From NCBI RefSeq assembly GCF_002286785.1, contig NZ_MUJY01000168.1:57797-121796 (forward strand): DNA of 64,000 nucleotides, in the 5' to 3' direction. This document shows, piece by piece, positions 12,407-21,951 of this stretch. Numbering within the stretch: the first letter of the stretch is position 1; each line of letters begins with the position of its first letter. Below the pieces are notes generated by a model, which saw only the letters and a program-made list of their open reading frames with translations, did no database searches and was not told the origin of the DNA. The DNA comes from Pseudomonas sp. PIC25. GTDB taxonomy: Bacteria; Pseudomonadota; Gammaproteobacteria; Pseudomonadales; Pseudomonadaceae. The position numbers and the translations under genes were made by a program.

Positions 12407-13519
12407 ATGAGTTGCGACTTTCTGACCCTGGCCCAGCCAGGGGTGCAAAAGCTGTCCCCCTACGTACCGGGCAAGCCGGTGGACGAGTTGGCCCGGGAAC
12501 TGGATCTGGACCCGGCGAAGATCGTCAAGCTCGCCAGCAACGAGAACCCCTTGGGGCCGAGCCCGAAGGCACTGGAGGCCATCCGTGCCGAACTCGCCGA
12601 GCTGACCCGCTACCCCGATGGCAACGGTTTCGAGCTCAAGCGTAAGCTCGCCGGGCGCTGCGGCGTCGCGCCGGCCCAAGTGACGCTGGGCAACGGCTCC
12701 AACGATATTCTCGAACTGGTGGCGCGTGCCTATCTGGCGCCCGGCCTCAATGCCGTGTTCAGCGAGCACGCGTTCGCCGTCTACCCGATCGCCACCCAGG
12801 CCGTCGGTGCCCAGGGCAAGGTCGTACCGGCCAAGGACTGGGGGCATGATCTCGACGCCATGCTGGCTGCCATCGACGACGATACCCGTGTCGTCTTCGT
12901 TGCGAATCCGAACAACCCGACGGGCACCTGGTTCGGCCCGCAGACGCTGGCCGACTTCCTGGCGCGAGTGCCCGAGCGTGTCCTGGTGGTGTTGGACGAG
13001 GCCTACATCGAATATGCCGAGGGCGATGAGCTGCCGGACGGGCTGGAGTATCTCTCCCGGCACGCCAACCTGCTGGTCTCCCGGACCTTCTCCAAGGCCT
13101 ATGGCCTGGCTGCGCTCCGCGTCGGCTATGGCATCTCTTCGGCCGAGATCGCCGACGTGCTGAATCGCGTACGCCAGCCGTTCAATGTCAACAGCCTGGC
13201 GTTGGCTGCCGCGTGCGCGGCACTGGATGATGTTGCCTATCTCGCTGAGAGCCGCCGCCTCAACGATGCCGGCATGGCTCAACTGGAGGAAGGCTTTCGT
13301 AAGCTGGGGCTGGACTGGATTCCGTCCAAGGGCAACTTCATCGCCGTGAACATGGGGCGGGATGCTGCGCCGTTGTACCAGACGCTGCTCCGCGAAGGGG
13401 TGATCGTCCGGCCGGTCGGTGGCTACGGCATGCCCACCTACCTCCGTGTGTCCATTGGCCTGCCCGAAGAGAACCGGCGTTTCCTCGACGCGCTGAGCAA
13501 GGTGCTCGACCGTGCCTGA
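12407..13519 (+). CDS. hisC: Histidinol-phosphate aminotransferase HisC
   Basis: Class II PLP aminotransferase of 370 residues. In this operon context the Pseudomonas HisC2 enzyme serves histidine synthesis and probably aromatic amino acid transamination. The landmarks are KLASNENPLGPSP near 41-53, the ANPNNPTG substrate loop at 166-173, VLDEAYIEY at 195-203, and the PLP Lys230 in SRTFSKAYGLAALRVGY. The ATG at 12407 (MSCDFLTLAQ) is chosen over a TTG nine codons upstream. Its stop lies inside the start region of tyrA::aroA (overlap of 8 bases), so the two are coupled. Confidence 0.94.
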   Translation: MSCDFLTLAQPGVQKLSPYVPGKPVDELARELDLDPAKIVKLASNENPLGPSPKALEAIRAELAELTRYPDGNGFELKRKLAGRCGVAPAQVTLGNGSNDILELVARAYLAPGLNAVFSEHAFAVYPIATQAVGAQGKVVPAKDWGHDLDAMLAAIDDDTRVVFVANPNNPTGTWFGPQTLADFLARVPERVLVVLDEAYIEYAEGDELPDGLEYLSRHANLLVSRTFSKAYGLAALRVGYGISSAEIADVLNRVRQPFNVNSLALAAACAALDDVAYLAESRRLNDAGMAQLEEGFRKLGLDWIPSKGNFIAVNMGRDAAPLYQTLLREGVIVRPVGGYGMPTYLRVSIGLPEENRRFLDALSKVLDRA

Positions 13520-15758
13520 TGTCATGCCGCTGCAACAGGCGGCCCCTATTCTCGGCCGCCTGGTGGTGGTGGGGTTGGGCCTGATCGGCGGCTCCTTCGC
13601 CAAGGGATTGCGGGAAAAAGGGCTGTTCCACGAAGTGATTGGTGTGGATCTCGATCCGGAATCCAGGCGCCTGGCGGTGGAGCTGGGCGTAGTGGATCGC
13701 TGCGAAACGGAGCTGGCTGCCGCCTGTCAGGGCGCGGATGTGATTCAGCTGGCGGTGCCTATTCTGGCCATGGAGAAGCTGCTGGCCCAGTTGGCCGGGC
13801 TGGAGCTGGGGAATGCCGTGCTGACGGATGTCGGCAGCGCCAAGGGCAATGTGGTGCGAGCGGCGCAGCAATCCTTCGGCGGCATGCCGGCTCGCTTCGT
13901 GCCCGGGCACCCCATTGCGGGCTCCGAACAGAGCGGCGTGGAGGCTGCCAAGAGCGGTCTGTTCCAGCGCCATAAGGTGATTCTCACACCGCTGGCCTCG
14001 ACCGATACCGATGCGCTGGCCCTGGTGGATCGGCTCTGGCGCGAACTGGGCGCCGATGTCGAGCACATGGAGGTAGGCCATCACGATGCGGTCCTCGCTG
14101 CGACCAGTCACTTGCCGCACCTGTTGGCTTTCACGCTGGTGGATTCGCTGGCCAAGCGCAACGAAAACCTGGAGATATTCCGCTATGCGGCGGGCGGTTT
14201 CCGGGACTTCACCCGGATTGCCGGTAGCGACCCGGTGATGTGGCACGACATCTTCCTCGCCAACCGCGAGGCGGTGTTGCGGACATTGGACGATTTTCGC
14301 GGCGACCTCGATGCCTTGCGTGCGGCGGTCGACGCTGGGGACGGGCATCAATTGCTGGGCGTGTTCACCCGCGCCCGCGTTGCCCGCGAGCATTTCAGTA
14401 AAATTTTGGCCCGCAGGGCCTACGTGGATGCCATGAACTCGAATAACGATCTGATCTTCCTCGCCAATCCTGGTGGTCGGCTGTCCGGCCGCATTCGCGT
14501 GCCGGGCGACAAGTCCATTTCCCACCGCTCCATCATGCTCGGCTCCCTGGCCGAAGGCACCACCGAGGTGGAAGGTTTCCTCGAGGGCGAGGATGCCCTG
14601 GCGACTCTGCAGGCATTCCGCGACATGGGTGTGGTGATCGAAGGCCCGCATCACGGTCGCGTGACCATTCACGGTGTCGGCCTGCACGGCCTGAAGCCGC
14701 CGCCCGGCCCGCTGTACCTGGGCAACTCGGGCACTTCCATGCGTTTGCTGTCCGGCCTGTTGGCAGCCCAGCCGTTCGATACCGTGCTGACCGGCGACGC
14801 GTCGCTGTCCAAGCGTCCGATGAACCGTGTCGCCAAGCCGCTGCGTGCCATGGGTGCGGTGATCGAGACCGGTCCGGAAGGGCGACCGCCGCTGACCATT
14901 CGCGGTGGCCAGCGTCTGACCGGTATGCATTACGACATGCCGATGGCCAGCGCCCAGGTGAAGTCCTGCCTGCTGCTCGCCGGCCTGTATGCCGCGGGCG
15001 AGACCTCGGTGACCGAGCCGGCGCCGACCCGCGACCACACCGAACGCATGCTGCGGGGCTTCGGCTACCCGGTGACCGTCGATGGCGCCACCGCACGCGT
15101 CGAGTCCGGTCATAAGCTGAGCGCGACTCACATCGAAGTGCCGGCGGACATTTCCTCGGCAGCGTTCTTCCTTGTCGCCGCCAGCATCGCCGAGGGCTCC
15201 GAACTGGTGCTCGAGCACGTCGGTATCAACCCGACCCGTATCGGCGTCATCGAGATTCTTCGTCTCATGGGCGGCGATATCACCCTGGAGAATCAGCGTG
15301 AGGTCGGTGGCGAGCCTGTCGCCGATATTCGTGTGCGTGCGGCCAGGCTCAAAGGTATCGATATCCCGGAAAGCCTGGTCCCGCTGGCCATCGACGAATT
15401 CCCGGTGCTTTTCATCGCGGCCGCCTATGCCGAGGGCCGTACCGTGCTGCGTGGCGCGGAGGAGTTGCGGGTCAAGGAATCCGACCGTATCCAGGTCATG
15501 GCCGACGGCTTGCAGACGCTTGGCGTCAAGGCCGAACCAACACCGGACGGCATCGTCATCGAAGGCGGGCCGATTGGCGGGGGCGAAGTACACAGCCACG
15601 GCGACCACCGTATCGCCATGTCCTTCAGCGTGGCGTCTCTGCGCGCCAGCGCGCCGATCCGCATCCATGACTGCGCCAACGTCGCCACATCCTTCCCGAA
15701 CTTCCTTGGCCTGGCGGCCCAGGCAGGCATTCGCGTAAGCGAGGAGGGCAAGTCATGA
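13512..15758 (+). CDS. tyrA-aroA: Fused prephenate dehydrogenase (TyrA) / EPSP synthase (AroA)
   Basis: Bifunctional protein of 748 residues. The N-terminal 295 residues or so are a TyrA-type dehydrogenase with the dinucleotide-binding VGLGLIGGS at about 20-28 and the [10 protein letters not shown] motif. From about residue 308 (MNSNND) comes a complete EPSP synthase, with [11 protein letters not shown] (Lys334), [11 protein letters not shown] and the later ESDRI and GDHRIAMSF motifs. EPSP synthase makes the chorismate precursor, and TyrA uses prephenate for tyrosine. This fusion is well known in Pseudomonas. The GTG start at 13512 overlaps the end of hisC; an ATG at 13524 is an alternative. 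cmk begins inside its stop codon. No frameshift is seen. Confidence 0.95.
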   Translation: MPDVMPLQQAAPILGRLVVVGLGLIGGSFAKGLREKGLFHEVIGVDLDPESRRLAVELGVVDRCETELAAACQGADVIQLAVPILAMEKLLAQLAGLELGNAVLTDVGSAKGNVVRAAQQSFGGMPARFVPGHPIAGSEQSGVEAAKSGLFQRHKVILTPLASTDTDALALVDRLWRELGADVEHMEVGHHDAVLAATSHLPHLLAFTLVDSLAKRNENLEIFRYAAGGFRDFTRIAGSDPVMWHDIFLANREAVLRTLDDFRGDLDALRAAVDAGDGHQLLGVFTRARVAREHFSKILARRAYVDAMNSNNDLIFLANPGGRLSGRIRVPGDKSISHRSIMLGSLAEGTTEVEGFLEGEDALATLQAFRDMGVVIEGPHHGRVTIHGVGLHGLKPPPGPLYLGNSGTSMRLLSGLLAAQPFDTVLTGDASLSKRPMNRVAKPLRAMGAVIETGPEGRPPLTIRGGQRLTGMHYDMPMASAQVKSCLLLAGLYAAGETSVTEPAPTRDHTERMLRGFGYPVTVDGATARVESGHKLSATHIEVPADISSAAFFLVAASIAEGSELVLEHVGINPTRIGVIEILRLMGGDITLENQREVGGEPVADIRVRAARLKGIDIPESLVPLAIDEFPVLFIAAAYAEGRTVLRGAEELRVKESDRIQVMADGLQTLGVKAEPTPDGIVIEGGPIGGGEVHSHGDHRIAMSFSVASLRASAPIRIHDCANVATSFPNFLGLAAQAGIRVSEEGKS

Positions 15759-16444
15759 CCGCACGGGTGCCGGTAATCGCCATCGATGGTCCCAGTGGTT
15801 CGGGCAAAGGTACGATCGCCGGCCTGCTCGCCAGGAAGCTGGGCTGGAGCCTGCTGGACTCCGGCGCGCTCTATCGTCTGTTGGCCTTCGCCGCGCGTAA
15901 CCATGGCGTTGACCTCACCAACGAGGAGGCCTTGAAAGTCCTGGCTGCGCATCTCGACGTGCAATTCATTGCGGCGTCGGGCGGTCACGGCCAGCGCATC
16001 ATCCTCGAAGGCGAAGAAGTGACCGACGTCATTCGCAATGAGCAGGTCGGCGCCGGAGCCTCGCAGGTGGCGTCCCTGCCGGCGGTGCGCGAGGCCCTGC
16101 TGCAGCGCCAGCGCGCTTTTCTCGAGGCCCCGGGTCTGGTAGCCGATGGCCGGGACATGGGTACCGTGGTGTTTCCCGATGCACCCTTGAAGATTTTCCT
16201 GACCGCCAGTGCAGAAGAACGGGCCCGCCGACGCTATCTGCAGTTGAAGGAAAAGGGGGATGATGTTAGTCTGAGTAGTCTGCTGGAAGAGATTCGGGCG
16301 CGCGACGAGCGCGATACTCAGCGAGCGGTCGCCCCGCTCAAACCGGCGTCTGACGCCATACAGCTGGATTCCACGGAGCTCTCCATCGAGCAGGTACTGG
16401 AGCGTATCCTGAGCGAAGTCGCCAACCGCGACCTTGCCGGGTGA
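15755..16444 (+). CDS. cmk: Cytidylate kinase
   Basis: Nucleotide kinase of 229 residues that phosphorylates CMP and dCMP in the cytosol. The P-loop GPSGSGKGT is at 12-20, with the CMP-binding LDSGALYR at 35-42 and the [14 protein letters not shown] motif in the middle. The start overlaps the tyrA::aroA stop (ATGA), with GAGGAGGG about 9 bases upstream. The order aroA-cmk-rpsA is conserved in gammaproteobacteria. A terminator-like hairpin downstream limits but need not abolish read-through into rpsA. Confidence 0.96.
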   Translation: MTARVPVIAIDGPSGSGKGTIAGLLARKLGWSLLDSGALYRLLAFAARNHGVDLTNEEALKVLAAHLDVQFIAASGGHGQRIILEGEEVTDVIRNEQVGAGASQVASLPAVREALLQRQRAFLEAPGLVADGRDMGTVVFPDAPLKIFLTASAEERARRRYLQLKEKGDDVSLSSLLEEIRARDERDTQRAVAPLKPASDAIQLDSTELSIEQVLERILSEVANRDLAG

Positions 16445-16468
16445 ACCAGGGGCCAAGTGGCCAACAAG

Positions 16469-16511
16469 GAGGCGTGCGGGAGACCAGTCCAAGTCCCGCA
16501 GGCCTCTTTTT
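16469..16511 (+). terminator. Terminator or attenuator between cmk and rpsA
   Basis: The arms gaggcgtgcggga (16469-16481) and tcccgcaggcctc (16494-16506) pair with one mismatch and are followed by TTTTT. It lies 75 bases before the rpsA start, so it probably separates rpsA expression from the upstream operon. Confidence 0.75.
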
Positions 16512-16523
16512 ACATGAACGAAC

Positions 16524-16543
16524 CCACATTGTCTGGAATGTGG
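16524..16543 (+). promoter_or_regulatory. Hairpin in the rpsA leader
   Basis: The arms ccacatt (16524-16530) and aatgtgg (16537-16543) pair perfectly around a 6-base loop ending in GG, followed by an A. In E. coli the rpsA leader folds into hairpins that allow SD-poor initiation and S1 autoregulation. This could be an analogous element, but the analogy is an inference. Confidence 0.4.
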
Positions 16544-16585
16544 CTTTGGGCGAGATCCTTCGCCCTTGATCACACAGGAACCAAC

Positions 16586-18265
16586 ATGAGCGAAAGCTTT
16601 GCAGAACTTTTTGAAGAAAGCCTGAAATCCCTCGACATGCAGCCGGGTGCCATCATCACCGGCATCGTGGTCGACATCGACGGTGACTGGGTCACCGTGC
16701 ATGCCGGCCTCAAGTCCGAGGGCGTCATCCCGGTCGAGCAGTTCTACAACGAACAGGGCGAGCTGACCATCAAGGTGGGTGACGAGGTCCACGTCGCTCT
16801 GGACGCGGTTGAAGACGGCTTCGGTGAAACCAAGCTGTCCCGCGAAAAAGCCAAGCGCGCGGAATCCTGGATTGTTCTGGAAGCGGCTTTCTCCGCCGAA
16901 GAAGTGGTCAAGGGTGTTATCAACGGCAAGGTCAAGGGCGGCTTCACCGTCGATATCAACGGTATCCGTGCGTTCCTGCCGGGTTCCCTGGTCGACGTCC
17001 GTCCGGTGCGCGACACTGCTCACCTGGAAGGCAAAGAGCTCGAGTTCAAGGTCATCAAGCTCGACCAGAAGCGCAACAACGTCGTCGTTTCCCGCCGCAG
17101 CGTGTTGGAAGCCGAGAACAGCGCCGAGCGCGAAGCCCTGCTGGAATCCCTGCAGGAAGGCCAGCAGGTCAAGGGTATCGTCAAGAACCTCACCGACTAC
17201 GGTGCGTTCGTTGATCTGGGCGGCGTAGACGGCCTGCTGCACATCACCGACATGGCCTGGAAGCGCATCAAGCATCCGTCCGAAATCGTCAATGTTGGCG
17301 ACGAGATCGACGTCAAGGTCCTGAAGTTCGACCGCGAGCGCAACCGCGTCTCCCTGGGTCTGAAGCAGCTGGGCGAAGATCCGTGGGTCGCCATCAAGGC
17401 TCGTTATCCGGAAGGCACCCGCGTCATGGCCCGCGTCACCAACCTCACCGACTACGGCTGCTTCGCCGAGTTGGAAGAGGGTGTGGAAGGCCTGGTGCAC
17501 GTCTCCGAAATGGACTGGACCAACAAGAATATCCATCCGTCCAAGGTCGTACAGGTCGGCGACGAAGTGGAAGTCATGGTTCTGGACATCGACGAAGAGC
17601 GTCGTCGTATTTCCCTGGGCATCAAGCAGTGCAAGTCCAACCCGTGGGAAGACTTCTCCAGCCAGTTCAACAAGGGCGACCGTATCTCCGGCACCATCAA
17701 GTCGATCACCGATTTCGGTATCTTCATCGGTCTGGACGGCGGCATCGACGGTCTGGTTCACCTGTCCGACATTTCCTGGAACGAGCCGGGTGAAGAAGCC
17801 GTACGTCGCTTCAAGAAGGGCGACGAACTGGAAACCGTCATCCTGTCGGTCGATCCGGAGCGTGAGCGCATTTCCCTGGGCATCAAGCAGCTGGAAGACG
17901 ATCCGTTCTCCAACTACGCCTCGCTCAACGAGAAAGGCAGCATCGTTCGCGGTACCGTCAAGGAAGTCGACGCCAAGGGCGCTGTGATCGATCTGGGCAA
18001 CGATATCGAAGGCATCCTGAAAGCTTCCGAAATCAGCCGCGACCGCGTGGAAGACGCGCGTAACGTGCTGAAGGAAGGCGACGAAGTCGAAGCCAAGATC
18101 ATCAGCATCGACCGTAAGAGCCGCGTGATCAGCCTGTCCGTCAAGTCGAAGGACGTGGATGACGAGAAGGATGCGATCAAGGAACTGCGCAAGCAGGAAA
18201 CCGAGAGCACCGGTCCGACCACCATCGGTGATCTGATCCGTGCGCAAATGGAGAATCAGGGCTAA
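16586..18265 (+). CDS. rpsA: 30S ribosomal protein S1
   Basis: S1 protein of 559 residues that brings mRNA to the 30S subunit. Six S1/OB-fold repeats are visible. Repeats 3-6 share the [29 protein letters not shown] and KGAVIDLGN cores, each with a following HISDMAWK- or HVSEMDW-like strand. The ATG at 16586 (MSESFAELF) gives the family's exact start; an upstream in-frame stretch from 16457 is leader, not protein. A moderate AGGA site lies about 8 bases upstream. A canonical terminator with a UUCG loop follows the stop. Confidence 0.97.
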   Translation: MSESFAELFEESLKSLDMQPGAIITGIVVDIDGDWVTVHAGLKSEGVIPVEQFYNEQGELTIKVGDEVHVALDAVEDGFGETKLSREKAKRAESWIVLEAAFSAEEVVKGVINGKVKGGFTVDINGIRAFLPGSLVDVRPVRDTAHLEGKELEFKVIKLDQKRNNVVVSRRSVLEAENSAEREALLESLQEGQQVKGIVKNLTDYGAFVDLGGVDGLLHITDMAWKRIKHPSEIVNVGDEIDVKVLKFDRERNRVSLGLKQLGEDPWVAIKARYPEGTRVMARVTNLTDYGCFAELEEGVEGLVHVSEMDWTNKNIHPSKVVQVGDEVEVMVLDIDEERRRISLGIKQCKSNPWEDFSSQFNKGDRISGTIKSITDFGIFIGLDGGIDGLVHLSDISWNEPGEEAVRRFKKGDELETVILSVDPERERISLGIKQLEDDPFSNYASLNEKGSIVRGTVKEVDAKGAVIDLGNDIEGILKASEISRDRVEDARNVLKEGDEVEAKIISIDRKSRVISLSVKSKDVDDEKDAIKELRKQETESTGPTTIGDLIRAQMENQG

Positions 18266-18282
18266 TCCCCTCGATGCTTCGG

Positions 18283-18310
18283 AAAAAGGGCGACTTCGGT
18301 CGCCCTTTTT
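18283..18310 (+). terminator. Rho-independent terminator of rpsA
   Basis: Stem gggcgac (18288-18294)/gtcgccc (18299-18305) with a TTCG tetraloop, preceded by AAAAA and followed by TTTTT. The same stem-loop is used again at 57028. Confidence 0.92.
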
Positions 18311-18493
18311 CATACCCACCGAAAAAGGCTGAGTCTGCTGTAGCGCAGAACTGCCGTGGCCTTACGCTCCATCCTTCCGACCGCTCGGTTCCCTCCGTTT
18401 GCCGCCTCTTGACAATGAGACTGTTCAAACTCTGGCGAGCATGCTAAAACCACCCTACTAGTGATCTAGCCGCTTGAAAAAGAAGGGAAAACC

Positions 18494-18775
18494 ATGACCA
18501 AGTCGGAGTTGATCGAACGCATCGTTTCCCATCAGGGGCTGCTGTCATCGAAGGATGTCGAGCTGGCCATCAAGACCATGCTGGAGCAAATGTCCCAGGC
18601 ATTGGCGACAGGCGATCGCATCGAGATTCGCGGCTTCGGCAGCTTTTCACTGCACTACCGTGCGCCACGGGTGGGTCGCAATCCCAAGACTGGCCAATCG
18701 GTGCGGCTCGATGGCAAGTACGTCCCGCATTTCAAGCCGGGCAAGGAATTGCGTGACCGGGTGAACGAGGAGTGA
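18494..18775 (+). CDS. ihfB: Integration host factor subunit beta
   Basis: Small DNA-bending protein of 93 residues that pairs with IhfA. It shows the HU/IHF fold, with [10 protein letters not shown] at the start, the beta-arm region [20 protein letters not shown] including the intercalating Pro, and the [16 protein letters not shown]-terminus. It sits between rpsA and lapA as usual in gammaproteobacteria and marks the left edge of the O-antigen locus in Pseudomonas. A TTGACA hexamer is visible at 18409-18414 in the 228-base gap upstream, but I could not match a convincing -10 to it. Confidence 0.96.
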   Translation: MTKSELIERIVSHQGLLSSKDVELAIKTMLEQMSQALATGDRIEIRGFGSFSLHYRAPRVGRNPKTGQSVRLDGKYVPHFKPGKELRDRVNEE

Positions 18776-18818
18776 GGTCCGGCAGGGCTTCCTCCTCCGC
18801 TGGAAAAAGGATTACACG

Positions 18819-19124
18819 GTGAAAACCCTCAAGCGTTTCTTGGTTCTGGCTGGCTGCGTCATTCTGGCGGTTGCCGTTCTGGTATTCGTGCTGGAGAACC
18901 AGACGCCTGTTGACCTGGTCATTTTTGGATGGCCGATGCCAGCATTGCCGGTTGCCGGCTACATGGCCGCTGCGTTCCTGGTTGGGATGCTGATTGGTCC
19001 GCTCATTAGCTGGTTCTTCTATGGCCGTCTTCGGCTGAAAGTCGCATCGCAGCAGCGCGAGTTGGATGCCTGCCGCCGGCGCTTGGCCGATCTCGATAGC
19101 GCACAGGCTCCGGCCCGGCTTTGA
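18819..19124 (+). CDS. lapA: LapA family protein (DUF1049), LPS assembly
   Basis: Inner-membrane protein of 101 residues with two predicted transmembrane helices (about 5-25 and 42-65) and a basic, coiled-coil-prone cytoplasmic tail. LapA works with LapB/YciM in controlling lipopolysaccharide synthesis in the inner membrane. It starts with GTG, with AAGG about 9 bases upstream, and its stop overlaps the TTG start of lapB. The ENQTPVDLVIFGW segment between the helices is typical of the family. Confidence 0.85.
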   Translation: MKTLKRFLVLAGCVILAVAVLVFVLENQTPVDLVIFGWPMPALPVAGYMAAAFLVGMLIGPLISWFFYGRLRLKVASQQRELDACRRRLADLDSAQAPARL

Positions 19125-20269
19125 TCGATAGTCTCTTCTGGCTGATCCTTTTCTTCCTCGCACTGGCGCTCGGCTGGGGGTTGGGGCGGTCGGGTTTTTC
19201 CTGGCCTTCCCGATCCCGTGGTTCCGTTAGGCCCATCCCTTCCTACCCCTACGTTCCGCTGTTGGACGAACAGTCGGACGAAGCGCTCCAGCGATTCATT
19301 CGCGCCCTTGAAATCAATGACAGTACGCTCGATGCGCATTTGGCCGTGGGACGGCTGTTGCGCAAGCGTGGCGAGGTCGACAAAGCCATTCAATTGCATG
19401 AGGGGATGCTTGCGAACCGGCAGCTCACTGATGTGCAGGCCGTCCAGGTGCGTCTGGAGCTGGGCCAGGATTTCTTGGCGGCTGGCGTGCTTTCGCGCGC
19501 CGAGACGTTATTTCTTGAGTTGGCGGAGGAGAAGGCTGTCAGTCTCTCCGCCCTCAAGGGGCTGTTGCGAATATACGAGCAAGAGCGCGAATGGCCAAAG
19601 GGGGTAGAGGTCTGTGAGCGCCTGATTACGGAAGACGATTACTACCGTTCGGTCCTGGCTCATTATTACTGCGAGCTGGCCGAGCAGGACATGCGTCGTG
19701 GTCGCCCGAAGGATGCGCTCGGCTATCTGGATCAGGCGCTACAGGCCGATTCGAGCTGTCTGCGCGCTTTTCTATTGCAGGCCAGGTTGTTTTCAAGGGC
19801 GGAGCGTCATGCCGACGCTTTTTCGGCGCTGATCCAGGCCTGCAAGCTCCAGCCGGCTGTCGTGGGAAGTGTGGGGAGTGATGTCCTCGAGGCGGCGGAG
19901 AGGAATGGTGCAAACCTTGAGGGCGCTCTCCGGGCGGTCATCGGGGAGGGTCGTGGGCTACCCGTAACCGCAGCCGTCCTGGTGCTCGCACGGCAGATCG
20001 CCCAGCGCTCTACCTCCGAGGCGCTTCGTTTCGTCCAAGAGCATCTTCGTGCGCATCCTTCCTTGCTCGCGCTAAAAGGCTGGGTGGAGCTCTGCCAGAT
20101 CTGCGGCGACTCGGAGAAAGCCGCTATGGCGGACATCGAGGGGGCGCTCGATAAGCTTTTGCTCGCAGATGTTCGCTACCGCTGCGAGCGTTGTGGGTTC
20201 GCGGGAAAGCTGCTGCATTGGCAGTGCCCCGCCTGCCATGGCTGGGGGGTAGTCAAGCCGTTGTACTGA
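19121..20269 (+). CDS. lapB: LPS assembly protein LapB/YciM, TPR and rubredoxin-like
   Basis: Membrane-anchored regulator of 382 residues that in E. coli recruits FtsH to LpxC and so sets lipid A synthesis. An N-terminal transmembrane helix (about 2-20) is followed by TPR-type repeats through the middle. The C-terminal zinc/rubredoxin knuckle has Cys355, Cys358, Cys369 and Cys372. The start is an unusual TTG that overlaps the lapA TGA, suggesting translational coupling. Its position directly before the O-antigen chain-length genes puts lipid A control beside O-antigen synthesis. Confidence 0.88.
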   Translation: MIDSLFWLILFFLALALGWGLGRSGFSWPSRSRGSVRPIPSYPYVPLLDEQSDEALQRFIRALEINDSTLDAHLAVGRLLRKRGEVDKAIQLHEGMLANRQLTDVQAVQVRLELGQDFLAAGVLSRAETLFLELAEEKAVSLSALKGLLRIYEQEREWPKGVEVCERLITEDDYYRSVLAHYYCELAEQDMRRGRPKDALGYLDQALQADSSCLRAFLLQARLFSRAERHADAFSALIQACKLQPAVVGSVGSDVLEAAERNGANLEGALRAVIGEGRGLPVTAAVLVLARQIAQRSTSEALRFVQEHLRAHPSLLALKGWVELCQICGDSEKAAMADIEGALDKLLLADVRYRCERCGFAGKLLHWQCPACHGWGVVKPLY

Positions 20270-20397
20270 AGGGAGGGGCTATTCTGGAAGGAGCCTTGAA
20301 CGAACCGGCGGGCGAGGAGTCATAGCACTTCTTGTAATGGTGAGCTGGACTCGCTGGTGTTCCTGAGTTGATCCCCTGAGAAGGTGACCTGAAAAGA

Positions 20398-21675
20398 ATG
20401 TCTGACCGACAGCAGTACTCCCCGCATGAAGATGAAATCGATCTGGCTGAACTGATACGGTCTCTGTGGCAGCAGAAATTGCTCATTGCTGGCGTAGCCT
20501 TGGGCGTTACGTTGTTGGCGGCGGCATATGCCTTTCTTGCGACACCTTATTACAAGGTTCAGAGCGTAGTGAGGCCGGTGGACCAGGGCGCACTGGATGC
20601 GCTGAACGGTACCGAAATCTATGAACTCACCCCATCCGATGCCTTAGCGAGGGTAGCGGCAGCGCTTTCCTCCTATGAAAATCGACTTAAATACTTTCGC
20701 GAGAACCAGGCGCTGTTTGCTCCGTTGGCCGAATCGGGACGCTCGCTGGAGCAGGTTTTCGAAGAATTCAATGCGCAAGCGTTCACCATGCTGCAACCCG
20801 ATCCGAAGAAGGCGGGCGGTCTGAAAGAATATGTCGGTTTATCGCTCGTCTACCCCAAGGGAGTCGATGGTGTAGCGGTAGTCAATGGGATGGTGATGGC
20901 TGCGATACGGGCCGAGCAGCAAGCGGTTGCCGAAGACCTGAAAGCCTTGATTGCCAACCGTCTGGCCAATCTGGAGCAGAAGATCGAGGCCGCCAGGGCC
21001 AATTACAACGCCTCCAAAGAGGCTCAGATCGCTACGCTGCTCGAAGAGGACGCGTTGCAGCGCGCCAAATTGCAGGATGAGCTGGAGGCCTTGCGAGGCG
21101 AGCTCAAGACGCGTCGCGAGAGTCGTATCAGCGAGCTGGAAGAGGCGATTCGTATTGCTGAGTCGCTCGGCATAGCCAAGCCCACTACACCATCGGCCAT
21201 GTCCGATGCTCAATCCCGGGGGCAAGTCGTGCGGACCGAGGTCACTAGTCGTGAAATCCCTCTGTACTTCATGGGGACTGAAGCGCTCCAGGCTGAGCGG
21301 AAGGCCCTGAGTGAGCGAAGTTCGGATGATTTCGTCGAGCCTCGGATCGCCGAAATCAAGAAAGAGCTGGAGTTGCTGAAGCACAACCGGCAGGTCGAGT
21401 TGCTCAAGCAGCGGCAGGATGAAGACCTTTACCTGAAGGACTTGGCTCTCTGGCGAGAGGAGGCTGCCCGATTGAAAGGCATCAAGTTCGACGCATCCGG
21501 CTTGCAGCTTGTCAGGGTCGACCAGATGGCCTTGGAGCCTCTTTCCAGGGTTAAGCCGAAGCGGGCTCTGGTCATGGCCTTGGGGATGGTTATCGGCGGC
21601 ATGCTGGGGCTTTTCGTGGCCCTGTTGCGCAATCTCTTGCGTAGAGGCGAGCCTGGCGTAGCGGTGCCGGCTTAG
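20398..21675 (+). CDS. wzz: Wzz-family O-antigen chain-length determinant, first copy
   Basis: Polysaccharide co-polymerase of 425 residues in the inner membrane that sets the modal length of Wzy-made O antigen. Transmembrane helix 1 lies at about 30-51 and helix 2 at about 390-411, containing the Gly-rich GGMLG segment. A long periplasmic part with extended coiled coil around 180-350 lies between them. The N-terminal EDEIDLAELIRSLWQQK is the typical cytoplasmic Wzz motif. A similar protein follows directly, sharing DEIDLAEL, LDALNGTE, GIAKPTTPSA and LYFMG stretches. Length and topology are those of the large Wzz class of Pseudomonas. Confidence 0.92.
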   Translation: MSDRQQYSPHEDEIDLAELIRSLWQQKLLIAGVALGVTLLAAAYAFLATPYYKVQSVVRPVDQGALDALNGTEIYELTPSDALARVAAALSSYENRLKYFRENQALFAPLAESGRSLEQVFEEFNAQAFTMLQPDPKKAGGLKEYVGLSLVYPKGVDGVAVVNGMVMAAIRAEQQAVAEDLKALIANRLANLEQKIEAARANYNASKEAQIATLLEEDALQRAKLQDELEALRGELKTRRESRISELEEAIRIAESLGIAKPTTPSAMSDAQSRGQVVRTEVTSREIPLYFMGTEALQAERKALSERSSDDFVEPRIAEIKKELELLKHNRQVELLKQRQDEDLYLKDLALWREEAARLKGIKFDASGLQLVRVDQMALEPLSRVKPKRALVMALGMVIGGMLGLFVALLRNLLRRGEPGVAVPA

Positions 21676-21951
21676 TGGCTGGTCGGCATGGATTGAATGC
21701 TTGGTGCTGAGTTTCCAATCTGCAGCAAGCGCCAACTACCAGTGTAAAAGTGTGATGGAGGAACTGGAATTTTTTTCGAAATGAATGGATGGGCAGACTG
21801 TCAAGTCTTGTATTGTCATTCCTGGCTGGCAAAATGCCCCCGTTTCGAGAGGGTATGGCTTCAGCTCTCTCCGTCTGATTGGCTGACGACAGCAGGATTC
21901 ACCTAGGATCGTCGTCTACCCTGTCAGGGTTGTTGTTGACGCTATCCAAAG
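21676..21951. other. 276-base gap between the two wzz genes
   Basis: No supported gene is seen here. The segment is more AT-rich than its flanks in the middle part (about 21740-21830). It may hold a promoter for the second wzz, but I found no convincing -35/-10 pair or terminator. Confidence 0.4.

Noticed and set aside
13512..15758. Possible frameshift or assembly error merging tyrA and aroA
   Set aside because: The fusion is continuous, both halves are complete, and the same fused gene is known in Pseudomonas.
18409..18437. Sigma-70 promoter upstream of ihfB from the perfect TTGACA
   Set aside because: No acceptable -10 hexamer occurs at 16-18 bases from it, so I did not list it as a promoter.
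20270..20397. An ops/JUMPStart element before the first wzz
   Set aside because: No GGCGGTAG core is present there; the only ops match I found is at 25540.
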